This document shows, in pieces, positions 36,501-47,673 of a stretch of 64,000 bases of DNA (positions are counted from its first letter, which is position 1; each line of letters opens with the position of its first letter). Source of the DNA: Carpediemonas membranifera. Its lineage: Eukaryota > Fornicata. The position numbers and the translations under genes are program-made. The stretch spans positions 744,001-808,000 of the forward strand of contig JAHDYR010000005.1 of NCBI GenBank assembly GCA_019828565.1, given 5' to 3'. The notes beneath the pieces were generated by a model that saw nothing but the letters and a program-made list of their open reading frames with translations, had not been told where the DNA came from and did not search any database.

Positions 36501-39377
36501 ATGGAAGTGCCACCGCTTTTGTTTCGCACAAAACGCGTCAATCCAATAGAGATATGGCGAAATGTATGGCGCCATATCCTTGACAGCGTTAGTTTCTCCC
36601 GCGACGCCCGTCGTTTCTGGGGCGAAATATACAGGACCTCCGAGATCAGACTGTTACAGATACTCATTGCGGTGATGGCTGCGCTATTTATCATTATCTC
36701 CAATGCTGTGATGCTTATCTCCGACGCCACCGGCCGCACGCACGAGACGATGCTCGACTTGTCCTTCCTCCTGATGGGAGTGACACGCGCCTCGTCCATT
36801 GTGATCGCTCCCTTCGTGATCCTCATCGAGCTGGCCATGCCGAACTTCCTCCTGCGCATCCCCGCCTACCACGTGCTCATCACCCTCCTGCTGCTGTACA
36901 GCACGATGCTGTACTGGCTGCTCCTCTACCAGTTCGCCCACAGGCCGTGGCCGTACCTGGTGACACCAAACCACTGGACGCTCTTCATTCTCCTCTGCGG
37001 CTGGGTGATCCCCTCTCTCCAGGTCACCCTTCTCGCAGTGGAGGCGATGCTCTTCAACCTTGCCGCCGCAGGGGTGCTGCTCGTGATGGACGGCTGGAGC
37101 TCAAGGATACCGCTCCAGCTCGGCCTGAACTTTGTTGCCATAGTCCTCGCCGTGGTGTTGCAGACGAGACAAAACTTCTCCCTCCGAAAAACTCACCGTG
37201 CCTCGACAAGCACGATCGCACTCGCCCAGCAGGTCCAGCTGCGGGAGGAAGCCATCCAGAACCACCTGCTGGCGACCGTCCCGGCCCACATCCTGTCACG
37301 GCTCGAGGCGGGCGAGTCCACCGCTGTGTCAGATTACCCCGCGTCCTGTATTATATTCCTAACGGTCATGCCCAGGCGATCACTGCCTCTCGACGCCGAG
37401 GTTACGCTGCTCAACGAGTGCTTCCTGCTCATCACCGAGTTTGTCAGGGGCTATGGGCTGATTAGGGTCAAGACAGTCGGGCACACCCTGATGCTGTTCA
37501 CTGACACTATCATCCCGTCAGACCTGAGTCATTTACTTATCTCTATGTACGACCCAATCTCATTTATCGCGACTCCCGTCGCACTCAAGGCAGGCGTGGC
37601 TGTCGGCCCCGTCTCCGGTGGGGTCATCGGCAAGCTCCGGTTCCAGTTCGACGTCTGGGGCACGGTGGTCAATGCCGCAGCCCGCATGGAGAGTCTGGCG
37701 CGGGCTGGGAGCGTCGTGTTGACAGAGGCAGCTTTCAAGGTCATCCTCAGCGACCCGGGCGAGGCGTTGCAGATGGCGCCCGTGGCCGTGAAGGGCCTAG
37801 GGACAATGCAGCCGTGGGTGATGCCGCTTCTGACAAACGAGGTCTCCGATGACGAGTCGATCGAGGAGCTCACGCTGTCCCCGGCCTCGGGTCTGTCCTC
37901 CGCGGTGTCCACCCCCCGGGGGCTCCACTCGCGGTCCCACAGCAGGTTCGACCTGACGCTCGGGACGCCGAGGTCCAGCAACAACACGCCCAGGGCGTCC
38001 ACCCGCGAGATGACAGACCTGCCGAGCGTCCTTGCCGACCTTACCCACGTCGCCAAGAAGTTCGAGTTCTCATACATCCGGGAGGGCTTCGTCGACGGTT
38101 CTGTGCAGCGAGAGTTCCGGGCCTTCGCCTGCGCCCGCTCCACATCCCGTTTGAGCCCGCTCGTCCTGGTGCTGGCGGCCATGACAGTGTTGATCCATGA
38201 TATTGACTTCATCTTTTTCTTTGATAACAAGGCCACCGCGACGTTTACGTGGGCCGGTGTGGCCGTGGCATTAGCCACTTTCTGTGCCTCCTGTGTCTGC
38301 GCAGGGGTCCTCGCCGCGATCATCGGGAAGCCACACCCGATTTCCGCCGCTGTCGCGTTGTATTGCGACCTTGCTATCTTTTTTATCCACAATACCTTAT
38401 TCTGCGCGGCGATACGGTACGCATCGGCAGACTATGCCATCGAGATCGATGCCTATCTGTCCCTCGTCACTGCGTCGATATTCCTGCGGGCCTGCATGGC
38501 GACTTTCTTTGACTTCGTCGCCGAGCCTTTTAATGTGATTGCTTTCGGTTCCATGTATTTATGTAATGCCCTCGTCTTCGGCCTGGCAAGCGGCTGGGCC
38601 CTTCACGCCGGGGTCGGCGGTGCAGCATCGCACGTCATCAACTTGGTGATAATCGCGGTGTTCGGCATGAAAATCCGCATGACGCGGTGCGGGCTCATCT
38701 TCAGGACCCAGTCCATCGCTGAGGAGACCAGCCAGCGCGTCCACGTGCTCGAGAACAGGAAGGTCGCGCTGCTCGAACTCATCTACCCCAAGAGAGTCTG
38801 CGACTGTGTGCTGGCCGGCCGGCAGTACGGCCCCGAGTTTTTCCAGGGCGTCGGTGTCCTGGTGTTCGACGTCGTTGACTTCACCCACTGGTCAAGCACG
38901 CACGGCTCGGTCGAGACGATCGAGATGCTCAACTGGCTCTACCATCTCTGCGACATGGAGGTCGTGCGCATGGCCGGAAAGGGCGTCAACAAGATCAAGA
39001 CTTGTGGCGACGCGTACATCATCGCATGCGGCGCTCCAGAGCCGTGCGACCTACCTGTGGACACGCTCGTCAAGCTCGCCTTCCTCCTCGCTGCGAGAAT
39101 GGAGGCCGAGAACGAGAACTGGCCCGATATCCGCTGCAGATTTGGTATCTCGTACGGCGATGCCATGGGCGCTGTCATGGGTTGTGCTCAGACGTCCATT
39201 TTCGATCTTTTCGGCCCAACAGTGACCGAGGCCGAGCGCATGCAGGCTGCTGGCGAGCCTGGCAAGGTCATGCTGAGCGCTCGAGCTGAGAGGCATTGGA
39301 CCGAGGGAGCTCTCAGGGCATACCACATCGTCCAGCCTGTGGCGGGCGGGTATCTCGTCACGAGAGCCGGCGAGTGA
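36501..39377 (+). CDS. two-domain transmembrane adenylyl cyclase with swapped catalytic halves
   Basis: The ATG at 36501 gives 958 residues; the frame is open upstream without ATG. About six membrane helices lie at residues 50-225, followed by the first class III cyclase domain (about 280-410). A second set of helices lies around 570-720, followed by the second cyclase domain (about 785-940). The first domain lacks both metal-binding Asp residues (IIFL and KTVGH) but has DVWGTVVNAAARM with Asp384, Asn391 and Arg395, and Lys324 for adenine. The second has both metal-binding Asp (VFDVVDFT Asp790, TCGDAYI Asp837) but Thr909 instead of the Asn. Only the dimer of both would have a complete active site. 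The Lys/Asp pair predicts cAMP rather than cGMP synthesis. Confidence 0.85.
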   Translation: MEVPPLLFRTKRVNPIEIWRNVWRHILDSVSFSRDARRFWGEIYRTSEIRLLQILIAVMAALFIIISNAVMLISDATGRTHETMLDLSFLLMGVTRASSIVIAPFVILIELAMPNFLLRIPAYHVLITLLLLYSTMLYWLLLYQFAHRPWPYLVTPNHWTLFILLCGWVIPSLQVTLLAVEAMLFNLAAAGVLLVMDGWSSRIPLQLGLNFVAIVLAVVLQTRQNFSLRKTHRASTSTIALAQQVQLREEAIQNHLLATVPAHILSRLEAGESTAVSDYPASCIIFLTVMPRRSLPLDAEVTLLNECFLLITEFVRGYGLIRVKTVGHTLMLFTDTIIPSDLSHLLISMYDPISFIATPVALKAGVAVGPVSGGVIGKLRFQFDVWGTVVNAAARMESLARAGSVVLTEAAFKVILSDPGEALQMAPVAVKGLGTMQPWVMPLLTNEVSDDESIEELTLSPASGLSSAVSTPRGLHSRSHSRFDLTLGTPRSSNNTPRASTREMTDLPSVLADLTHVAKKFEFSYIREGFVDGSVQREFRAFACARSTSRLSPLVLVLAAMTVLIHDIDFIFFFDNKATATFTWAGVAVALATFCASCVCAGVLAAIIGKPHPISAAVALYCDLAIFFIHNTLFCAAIRYASADYAIEIDAYLSLVTASIFLRACMATFFDFVAEPFNVIAFGSMYLCNALVFGLASGWALHAGVGGAASHVINLVIIAVFGMKIRMTRCGLIFRTQSIAEETSQRVHVLENRKVALLELIYPKRVCDCVLAGRQYGPEFFQGVGVLVFDVVDFTHWSSTHGSVETIEMLNWLYHLCDMEVVRMAGKGVNKIKTCGDAYIIACGAPEPCDLPVDTLVKLAFLLAARMEAENENWPDIRCRFGISYGDAMGAVMGCAQTSIFDLFGPTVTEAERMQAAGEPGKVMLSARAERHWTEGALRAYHIVQPVAGGYLVTRAGE

Positions 39378-39563
39378 ACATTATGCGATGCGCTGATGGT
39401 GTAGTTGTACTGTACTTTAGCATGTATGTACTTTTCGATCCGTGTAGACGCGCAAGGATCCGATAAAGGTTAGTCGACTTTGTCCACTCGCTCGATCAAT
39501 ATGTGGAAAAGATTTGATAAATACGATTTTACTCCTGGCAGATCTTTCAAGGATCCACCATAT

Positions 39564-42500
39564 CTACATTATTCTCGGTATCCAGCGGCTACCACCAAGC
39601 GCAATAAGCCAGCACACGCCGAGTAACGCGGCGACGGTCCACACCATGAGAATGCGGTCCATCGTCCGGTCCCGGGATGGTGCTCGACGAGGGGGCTCCA
39701 CGGGCTGGGCGCGGGCGGTCTCGAGGGCCTGCATGCGTCTGGCTGAGTTATCCCTCTCGTTCTTAGCCTCGCGTTGAGCGTCTGCGAGTTTGATCTTGAG
39801 GTCTTCCAACTCTCTCCGAAGAGCGTCGACCTCGACCATGCTGTGCGTGGCCTCCTTCAGCAGCACCTCGTGTCTGCCACTTCCATCCTCCGCCGCGAAT
39901 GCGTTGTACAGCGCCCTGATGTGATCGAGGTAGCCGCGGGTCACCTCAGGCAGCGTAGTGGCGGAGGCGGCGGCCCTCTCGAGCATGGAGGGCGATAGAG
40001 ACTGGACGAAGGCGCGGTACTCGCGGGCGGGCTTGGACTGGCGGGTCTCGAGAGCAGCCTTCTCCTCAGCGACGGAAGCGACCTGGGTCTCGAGAGCGGC
40101 CTTCTCCTCGCGGATCTCGGCAAGCTTCTGCTCGAGCTCGGTCTGGGTAGACTCGCGGTCCTTGGCAGACTCCTCGAGGCGGGTCTCGAGAGCAGCCTTC
40201 TCCTCGCGGATCTCGGCGAGCTTCTGCTCGAGCTCGGTCTGGGTAGACTCGCGGTCCTTGGCAGACTCCTCGAGGCGGGTCTCGAGAGCAGCCTTCTCCT
40301 CAGCGACGGAAGCGACCTGGGTCTCGAGAGCGGCCTTCTCCTCGCGGATCTCGGCAAGCTTCTGCTCGAGCTCGGTCTGGGTAGACTCGCGGTCCTTGGC
40401 AGACTCCTCGAGGCGGGTCTCGAGAGAAGCCTTCTCCTCAGCGACGGAAGCGACCTGGGTCTCGAGAGCAGCCTTCTCCTCGCGGATCTCGGCAAGCTTC
40501 TGCTCGAGCTCGGTCTGGGTAGACTCGCGGTCCTTGGCAGACTCCTCGAGGCGGGTCTCGAGAGCAGCCTTCTCCTCAGCGACGGAAGCGACCTGGGTCT
40601 CGAGAGCGGCCTTCTCCTCGCGGATCTCGGCAAGCTTCTGCTCGAGCTCGGTCTGGGTAGACTCGCGGTCCTTGGCAGACTCCTCGAGGCGGGTCTCGAG
40701 AGCAGCCTTCTCCTCGCGGATCTCGGCGAGCTTCTGCTCGAGCTCGGTCTGGGTAGACTCGCGGTCCTTGGCAGACTCCTCGAGGCGGGTCTCGAGAGCG
40801 GCCTTCTCCTCGCGGATCTCGGCAAGCTTCTGCTCGAGCTCGGTCTGGGTAGACTCGCGGTCCTTGGCGGACTCCTCGAGGCGGGTCTCGAGAGAAGCCT
40901 TCTCCTCAGCGACGGAAGCGACCTGGGTCTCGAGAGCGGCCTTCTCCTCGCGGATCTCGGCGAGCTTCTGCTCGAGCTCGGTCTGGGTAGACTCGCGGTC
41001 CTTGGCAGACTCCTCGAGGCGGGTCTCGAGAGAAGCCTTCTCCTCGCGGATCTCGGCAAGCTTCTGCTCGAGCTCGGTCTGGGTAGACTCGCGGTCCTTG
41101 GCAGACTCCTCGAGGCGGGTCTCGAGAGCAGCCTTCTCCTCAGCGACGGAAGCGACCTGGGTCTCGAGAGCAGCCTTCTCCTCGCGGATCTCGGCAAGCT
41201 TCTGCTCGAGCTCGGTCTGGGTAGACTCGCGGTCCTTGGCAGACTCCTCGAGGCGGGTCTCGAGAGCGGCCTTCTCCTCGCGGATCTCGGCAAGCTTCTG
41301 CTCGAGCTCGGTCTGGGTAGACTCGCGGTCCTTGGCAGACTCCTCGAGGCGGGTCTCGAGAGCAGCCTTCTCCTCGCGGATCTCGGCAAGCTTCTGCTCG
41401 AGCTCGGTCTGGGTAGACTCGCGGTCCTTGGCGGACTCCTCGAGGCGGGTCTCGAGAGCAGCCTTCTCCTCAGCGACGGAAGCGACCTGGGTCTCGAGAG
41501 CAGCCTTCTCCTCGCGGATCTCGGCAAGCTTCTGCTCGAGCTCGGTCTGGGTAGACTCGCGGTCCTTGGCAGACTCCTCGAGGCGGGTCTCGAGAGCGGC
41601 CTTCTCCTCGCGGATCTCGGCGAGCTTCTGCTCGAGCTCGGTCTGGGTAGAGTCGCGGTCCTTGGCAGACTCCTCGAGGCGGGTCTCGAGAGAAGCCTTC
41701 TCCTCAGCGACGGAAGCGACCTGGGTCTCGAGAGCGGCCTTCTCCTCAGCGACGGAAGCGACCTGGGTCTCGAGAGCAGCCTTCTCCTCGCGGATCTCGG
41801 CGAGCTTCTGCTCGAGCTCGGTCTGGGTAGACTCGCGGTCCTTGGCAGACTCCTCGAGGCGGGTCTCGAGAGCAGCCTTCTCCTCGCGGATCTCGGCAAG
41901 CTTCTGCTCGAGCTCGGTCTGGGTAGACTCGCGGTCCTTGGCAGACTCCTCGAGGCGGGTCTCGAGAGCAGCCTTCTCCTCAGCGACGGAAGCGACCTGG
42001 GTCTCGAGAGCAGCCTTCTCCTCGCGGATCTCGGCGAGCTTCTGCTCGAGCTCGGTCTGGGTAGACTCGCGGTCCTTGGCAGACTCCTCGAGGCGGGTTT
42101 CGAGAGCGGCCTTCTCCTCGCGGATCTCGGCAAGCTTCTGCTCGAGCTCGGTCTGGGTAGACTCGCGGTCCTTGGCAGACTCCTCGAGGCGGGTCTCGAG
42201 AGCGGCCTTCTCCTCGCGGATCTCGGCAAGCTTCTGCTCGAGCTCGGTCTGGGTAGACTCGCGGTCCTTGGCGGACTCCTCGAGGCGGGTCTCGAGAGCA
42301 GCCTTCTCCTCAGCGACGGAAGCGACCTGGGTCTCGAGAGCAGCCTTCTCCTCGCGGATCTCGGCGAGCTTCTGCTCGAGCTCGGTCTGGGTAGACTCGC
42401 GGTCCTTGGCAGACTCCTCGAGGCGGGTCTCGAGAGCAGCCTTCTCCCTCAGCGACGGAAGCGACCTGGGTCTCGAGAGCGGCCTTCTCCTCGCGGATCT

Positions 42501-45495
42501 CGGCGAGCTTCTGCTCGAGCTCGGTCTGGGTAGACTCGCGGTCCTTGGCAGACTCCTCGAGGCGGGTCTCGAGAGCGGCCTTCTCCTCGCGGATCTCGGC
42601 GAGCTTCTGCTCGAGCTCGGTCTGGGTAGACTCGCGGTCCTTGGCAGACTCCTCGAGGCGGGTCTCGAGAGCAGCCTTCTCCTCAGCGACGGAAGCGACC
42701 TGGGTCTCGAGAGCAGCCTTCTCCTCGCGGATCTCGGCAAGCTTCTGCTCGAGCTCGGTCTGGGTAGACTCGCGGTCCTTGGCAGACTCCTCGAGGCGGG
42801 TCTCGAGAGAAGCCTTCTCCTCAGCGACGGAAGCGACCTGGGTCTCGAGAGCGGCCTTCTCCTCGCGGATCTCGGCAAGCTTCTGCTCGAGCTCGGTCTG
42901 GGTAGACTCGCGGTCCTTGGCGGACTCCTCGAGGCGGGTCTCGAGAGCAGCCTTCTCCTCAGCGACGGAAGCGACCTGGGTCTCGAGAGCAGCCTTCTCC
43001 TCAGCGACGGAAGCGACCTGGGTCTCGAGAGCAGCCTTCTCCTCGCGGATCTCGGCAAGCTTCTGCTCGAGCTCGGTCTGGGTAGACTCGCGGTCCTTGG
43101 CGGACTCCTCGAGGCGGGTCTCGAGAGCAGCCTTCTCCTCAGCGACGGACGCGACCTGGGTCTCGAGAGCGGCCTTCTCCTCGCGGATCTCGGCAAGCTT
43201 CTGCTCGAGCTCGGTCTGGGTAGACTCGCGGTCCTTGGCAGACTCCTCGAGGCGGGTCTCGAGAGAAGCCTTCTCCTCGCGGATCTCGGCAAGCTTCTGC
43301 TCGAGCTCGGTCTGGGTAGACTCGCGGTCCTTGGCAGACTCCTCGAGGCGGGTCTCGAGAGCGGCCTTCTCCTCGCGGATCTCGGCAAGCTTCTGCTCGA
43401 GCTCGGTCTGGGTAGACTCGCGGTCCTTGGCAGACTCCTCGAGGCGGGTTTCGAGAGAAGCCTTCTCCTCGCGGATCTCGGCAAGCTTCTGCTCGAGCTC
43501 GGTCTGGGTAGACTCGCGGTCCTTGGCAGACTCCTCGAGGCGGGTCTCGAGAGCAGCCTTCTCCTCAGCGACGGAAGCGACCTGGGTCTCGAGAGCGGCC
43601 TTCTCCTCGCGGATCTCGGCGAGCTTCTGCTCGAGCTCGGTCTGGGTAGACTCGCGGTCCTTGGCAGACTCCTCGAGGCGGGTCTCGAGAGCAGCCTTCT
43701 CCTCAGCGACGGAAGCGACCTGGGTCTCGAGAGCAGCCTTCTCCTCGCGGATCTCGGCGAGCTTCTGCTCGAGCTCGGTCTGGGTAGACTCGCGGTCCTT
43801 GGCAGACTCCTCGAGGCGGGTCTCGAGAGAAGCCTTCTCCTCAGCGACGGAAGCGACCTGGGTCTCGAGAGCGGCCTTCTCCTCGCGGATCTCGGCAAGC
43901 TTCTGCTCGAGCTCGGTCTGGGTAGACTCGCGGTCCTTGGCAGACTCCTCGAGGCGGGTTTCGAGAGCAGCCTTCTCCTCGCGGATCTCGGCAAGCTTCT
44001 GCTCGAGCTCGGTCTGGGTAGACTCGCGGTCCTTGGCAGACTCCTCGAGGCGGGTCTCGAGAGCAGCCTTCTCCTCGCGGATCTCGGCAAGCTTCTGCTC
44101 GAGCTCGGTCTGGGTAGACTCGCGGTCCTTGGCAGACTCCTCGAGGCGGGTTTCGAGAGAAGCCTTCTCCTCGCGGATCTCGGCAAGCTTCTGCTCGAGC
44201 TCGGTCTGGGTAGACTCGCGGTCCTTGGCAGACTCCTCGAGGCGGGTCTCGAGAGCGGCCTTCTCCTCGCGGATCTCGGCAAGCTTCTGCTCGAGCTCGG
44301 TCTGGGTAGACTCGCGGTCCTTGGCAGACTCCTCGAGGCGGGTTTCGAGAGCAGCCTTCTCCTCGCGGATCTCGGCAAGCTTCTGCTCGAGCTCGGTCTG
44401 GGTAGACTCGCGGTCCTTGGCAGACTCCTCGAGGCGGGTCTCGAGAGAAGCCTTCTCCTCAGCGACGGAAGCGACCTGGGTCTCGAGAGCAGCCTTCTCC
44501 TCGCGGATCTCGGCAAGCTTCTGCTCGAGCTCGGTCTGGGTAGACTCGCGGTCCTTGGCAGACTCCTCGAGGCGGGTCTCGAGAGCAGCCTTCTCCTCAG
44601 CGACGGAAGCGACCTGGGTCTCGAGAGCAGCCTTCTCCTCGCGGATCTCGGCAAGCTTCTGCTCCAGGGCGGCCTTCTGCCCACTGGCCGCGTCAGCCAC
44701 GAGCGTCAAGTTCCCACCCTTCTCGAGCGCCTCCTTCAGCTCGCTGTTCTCAGCCTCCAGCCGGCTGACCCTATCCGCGGCCTCCTGGGAGACGGTGAGG
44801 GCCGCCTCCATCGCTTGGTTCATCCCGTCAAGCTCCTCCTCCGCTCCGGTCAGCTGGGTCCGGAGGGAGTCGTTGGCGTCCTCCAGCTTGCGGGCTTGCC
44901 TGGACTTGGACTCGGCTTGCTCCATGCTGGCGCGAGCGGCGTCGTTAGCGGCAGCAAGACGCTTCTCCAGGCTTGAGCGTTCGGCCGCAAGGCGCTTGGC
45001 CGCTGTGGATACCTCCTCGTGCTTCCGCTTGAGCTCGTCCTGTTTCTCCTTCTGCTCGCCGATGAATGCCACAAGTTTGTGCTGTGACTCCCGCAGCTCG
45101 TTGACGATGGCCATGGCCTGCTCTTGGGTCAGGCCGCCCGTTTCACTCGAGTGCTTGGGCCCTATAGAGGCCTCTAGCTGTGCCAGAGTGTTCTCAAGGC
45201 GCCCCGAGACGGCCTTGAACGCCCTGGTGTCCGGGGAGAATGTGCGAGCGCTTCTCGGGGGCTTAGGCGTGCGACCTGACGCCAGATCATCGATCATATT
45301 CCTGCTCATGGTGTTCAGAAGTTGCCTTTGTCTTGGAGATGTTCCAGCGTGCCCAGCCTTGCCTTCAGCAGCAAGTTCTTTCAATGCATGCGTAGCAATC
45401 AGTTTCTGCGGGCTTGAAGAGGAGGATTCGTGCCTTAGCGAGCTACGCCGCTTCGGCGTTGATTGCACTGGCGTTTTCGGCCCGTGCGCGCTCAT
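39564..45495 (-). CDS. giant tail-anchored coiled-coil protein with mosaic repeats
   Basis: The ATG at 45493-45495 (MSAHGPKTPVQSTPKRR) opens a frame that, apart from one extra base in the run 42446-42448, would encode about 1976 residues. A basic, Ser-rich N-terminus and an ordinary coiled coil take up about 280 residues. Then come about 38 copies of a 32-residue unit beginning KAALETRLEESAKDRES and about 22 copies of a 14-residue unit (KAALETQVASVAEE) in irregular order. The C-terminal 150 residues include a short coiled coil and end in a membrane helix, ILMVWTVAALLGVCWLIAL, followed by few residues. A tail anchor behind a very long coiled coil is the layout of golgins and giantin-like tethers, so an endomembrane tether is a plausible inference. 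All other repeats read cctt-ctcctcagcg where this one has an extra C. Confidence 0.82.
40043..44664 (-). repeat. 96-bp and 42-bp coding minisatellite units
   Basis: The units alternate irregularly: single 42-bp units separate runs of one to six 96-bp units, and twice two 42-bp units are adjacent. Both lengths are multiples of three, and 32 residues can be read as three heptads plus one hendecad, 14 as two heptads. Variation is minor (gca/gcg/gaa at one codon, gca/gcg at others), which points to recent homogenisation. Confidence 0.85.
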
Positions 45496-45756
45496 CCTGT
45501 CTGTCCCGCTTTTCAGAAATCCCCTGATTTTTCCGTGTGCCACGGGGCTGATCAGGGGATGCTGCCGCACACCGCACAGGCAGTGAGGTACTATAGGAGC
45601 CACCACACGTGGCGTTTACTTCTTTCGGTGCTGTCGACCTCTCTCTGCCCTCATTGAGTCCACACGTCAGACAACGGTGCTTGCGGCGTCACCCTCGAAG
45701 TGTCGACATCCATCCCATGTCTGTCTCTGTCTGCACAACAGGTCGACCCACCTTGC

Positions 45757-46224
45757 CTAGTCCCCACTGGACTGCCCGGCCCCCTCCCCACGGCCCGCCT
45801 CCTCCTTCTCCCGCTCCTCCCAGGTCACCTCCTCGGGGAACACGGGGGGTCTGCACGGCCGGACATGGTCCCGGGCGGTGATCAGAACGCCCCGCATGGA
45901 GAGCACGGTGGATGGGAGAAGCACGGCCACGGTGAGGCGGTAGAGGGCCACGACGGCGGTGTCTGCAGCGAAGAGGTACAGGAGGAATAGGAAGAAGGCG
46001 ACGTCCAGAATGAGCACGAAGACGAGCGTGGAGTAGCGCTGGACAAGAAACGGGAGGCTACATAGCTTCAGTGTGTATAGAATGCCACACAGTGGCCAGA
46101 ATATGGCGAATTCAATCTCGAGGGCCCTGTACTTGTCAAAAGCGTATGATAGAGCGCTGATGTTGAAGATATGGATGAAAATGATACCAATATACAGCTG
46201 ACGCAATTCGCTATTCGAAAGCAT
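45757..46224 (-). CDS. small membrane protein with four predicted helices
   Basis: The ATG at 46222-46224 gives 155 residues. Hydrophobic stretches lie near residues 10-28, 38-60, 63-90 and 93-110, followed by a soluble tail rich in Glu, Gly and Arg. It could belong to a four-helix tetraspanning family, but no motif is recognised. It is divergent from the 46408 gene, with 183 bp between. Confidence 0.65.
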   Translation of the reverse strand: MLSNSELRQLYIGIIFIHIFNISALSYAFDKYRALEIEFAIFWPLCGILYTLKLCSLPFLVQRYSTLVFVLILDVAFFLFLLYLFAADTAVVALYRLTVAVLLPSTVLSMRGVLITARDHVRPCRPPVFPEEVTWEEREKEEAGRGEGAGQSSGD

Positions 46225-46407
46225 CACTTGCTTCGCGCTCAGTGACGCAGGATTTCGTTTGCCGGCCGAAAAATGACCCGTTCAAAATAGATATCAGGCT
46301 CTTGGTCCTCCCTGCAGTTGGCCAGGGCGAGAACTTACTGTCCAGCGACCCCGAATGGTGATTTAGCTTGTCCGCAGTTTATTCGTGACATTCGATTGCA
46401 ACGAGCA

Positions 46408-47673
46408 ATGGTGTACGTTGTCTTCGACAAGCACGATTCTCAGGACGTAGAGCCGAATGAGCAGTTTCAAGAGATTATTGAACGCCACTTGCGCGTCATC
46501 CCCACTCCTTCTACCCTTATCGAAGCCTCGCTTCATCTCCACGCCTCCAGGCTTATTCCCGACGGCCCTTTGAAACACAAGCTGCACGAGATGGTCCTAG
46601 ACTGCGCCCGTCGCAACGAAGCGTCCAAGATCGTCCACAACCTCCCGTGGCCCCGGGAACTGACCGAGTCCCACCGCACACAGTGGGCTGATGCTCAGTC
46701 CAAGGCCAACCTCGAGCGGGTAGAGGCCATGCGGGCCAAGCTCCGCGAGCATGTGATCAACGGTATTCCCGGTCCCATTGTCGCGCAGTATCGAGAGATC
46801 ATTGCCACGAACGAACGACTGGGTTGGTTCAACGAGATGATGCAGCACTGTCGCGAGGTCATGCAGCACCTCACACTGCAGGAGCGGGAGGCCGAGCAGG
46901 CGATGGTGTCGTTCCGCTCGCTGATGTTCGGGTCCCTCAGGGACCTTGCTTTCATCAGCCACAGCCCGACGCAACCCGACCAAGAGGTGCGGTTCCTGTA
47001 CGCCCTTGCCACACACAACACAGCTGAGGCCTTCGAGGTACTCGAACCCCTGCTAAACAGGGACCCGCTGCTGCTGCAGGGGGCACTGCACCCGTCGGCC
47101 ATGGCCATCATCGCGACGATGCTCACTGTAGCTCACGGCACAAGGGAGCAGATCCGCGAGCTCCCACACGCCCTGACCCTGCAGGACGGCTTCGACTCGT
47201 GCCCCGCTGCCCTAAAACTGCTCGACTGCTGCATGTCGATCAACACGCGGGGCTCGCTCTCCGCCCTGGCCCAGCTGCGGACTGAGCTGGCCGTGTCCCC
47301 CTTCGTGTGCGTGTACAAGGCCTCCGCCGCCCCGGTCGACGCGGTCCGCTTCCGTCTGATGGAGTGGCACCTTTCAGCGAAGCGCAGAGTCCGCACTGAC
47401 TGCTTCATGGAGCTGTTCGCGGTGCAGGACCTCGACTACACCCTCAGGGGGCTCCCGATGTTCCAGTTCAGGGTCAACCTCGCAGCCAAGACGATGACGG
47501 TGGAGCACGCCAAGGACGCAGTTGGCCGGGACGCGATACGGGTCATGGACTCACTCATAGCGGCCCAGCTGGCGACACAGCAGCACGTGGTGTTCGACAC
47601 GCTGCGGCTGGACGACTCACGGGTCGCCCGGTTGAGGCAGCGGGAGGCCGACGACCTCAGCGCCCTGATGTGA
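46408..47673 (+). CDS. alpha-helical protein, possibly PCI-domain type
   Basis: The ATG at 46408 (MVYVVFDKHDSQ) gives 421 residues; the frame is open upstream but without ATG. The sequence is almost entirely helical with a repeat-like N-terminal half, and the C-terminal part (SALAQLRTELAVSPFV, then LIAAQLATQQHVVFDTL) vaguely recalls the PCI region of proteasome lid and COP9 subunits. This is weak evidence, and the protein may be something else. No catalytic motif or membrane segment is seen. Confidence 0.6.
   Translation: MVYVVFDKHDSQDVEPNEQFQEIIERHLRVIPTPSTLIEASLHLHASRLIPDGPLKHKLHEMVLDCARRNEASKIVHNLPWPRELTESHRTQWADAQSKANLERVEAMRAKLREHVINGIPGPIVAQYREIIATNERLGWFNEMMQHCREVMQHLTLQEREAEQAMVSFRSLMFGSLRDLAFISHSPTQPDQEVRFLYALATHNTAEAFEVLEPLLNRDPLLLQGALHPSAMAIIATMLTVAHGTREQIRELPHALTLQDGFDSCPAALKLLDCCMSINTRGSLSALAQLRTELAVSPFVCVYKASAAPVDAVRFRLMEWHLSAKRRVRTDCFMELFAVQDLDYTLRGLPMFQFRVNLAAKTMTVEHAKDAVGRDAIRVMDSLIAAQLATQQHVVFDTLRLDDSRVARLRQREADDLSALM

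Noticed and set aside
39941-42229. 762-codon - strand frame rich in Arg, Ser, Pro and Leu within the repeat
   Set aside because: It is the shifted frame of the same repeat and starts inside it; it is not a separate gene.
39958-44976. 1672-codon open frame on the + strand, and a 1013-codon frame at 42545-45586
   Set aside because: These are the antisense of the coiled-coil repeat. They are open only because the units are multiples of three without stops, and the product is a Ser/Arg-rich low-complexity chain. The - strand frame has a sensible N-terminus, a coiled coil and a membrane anchor.
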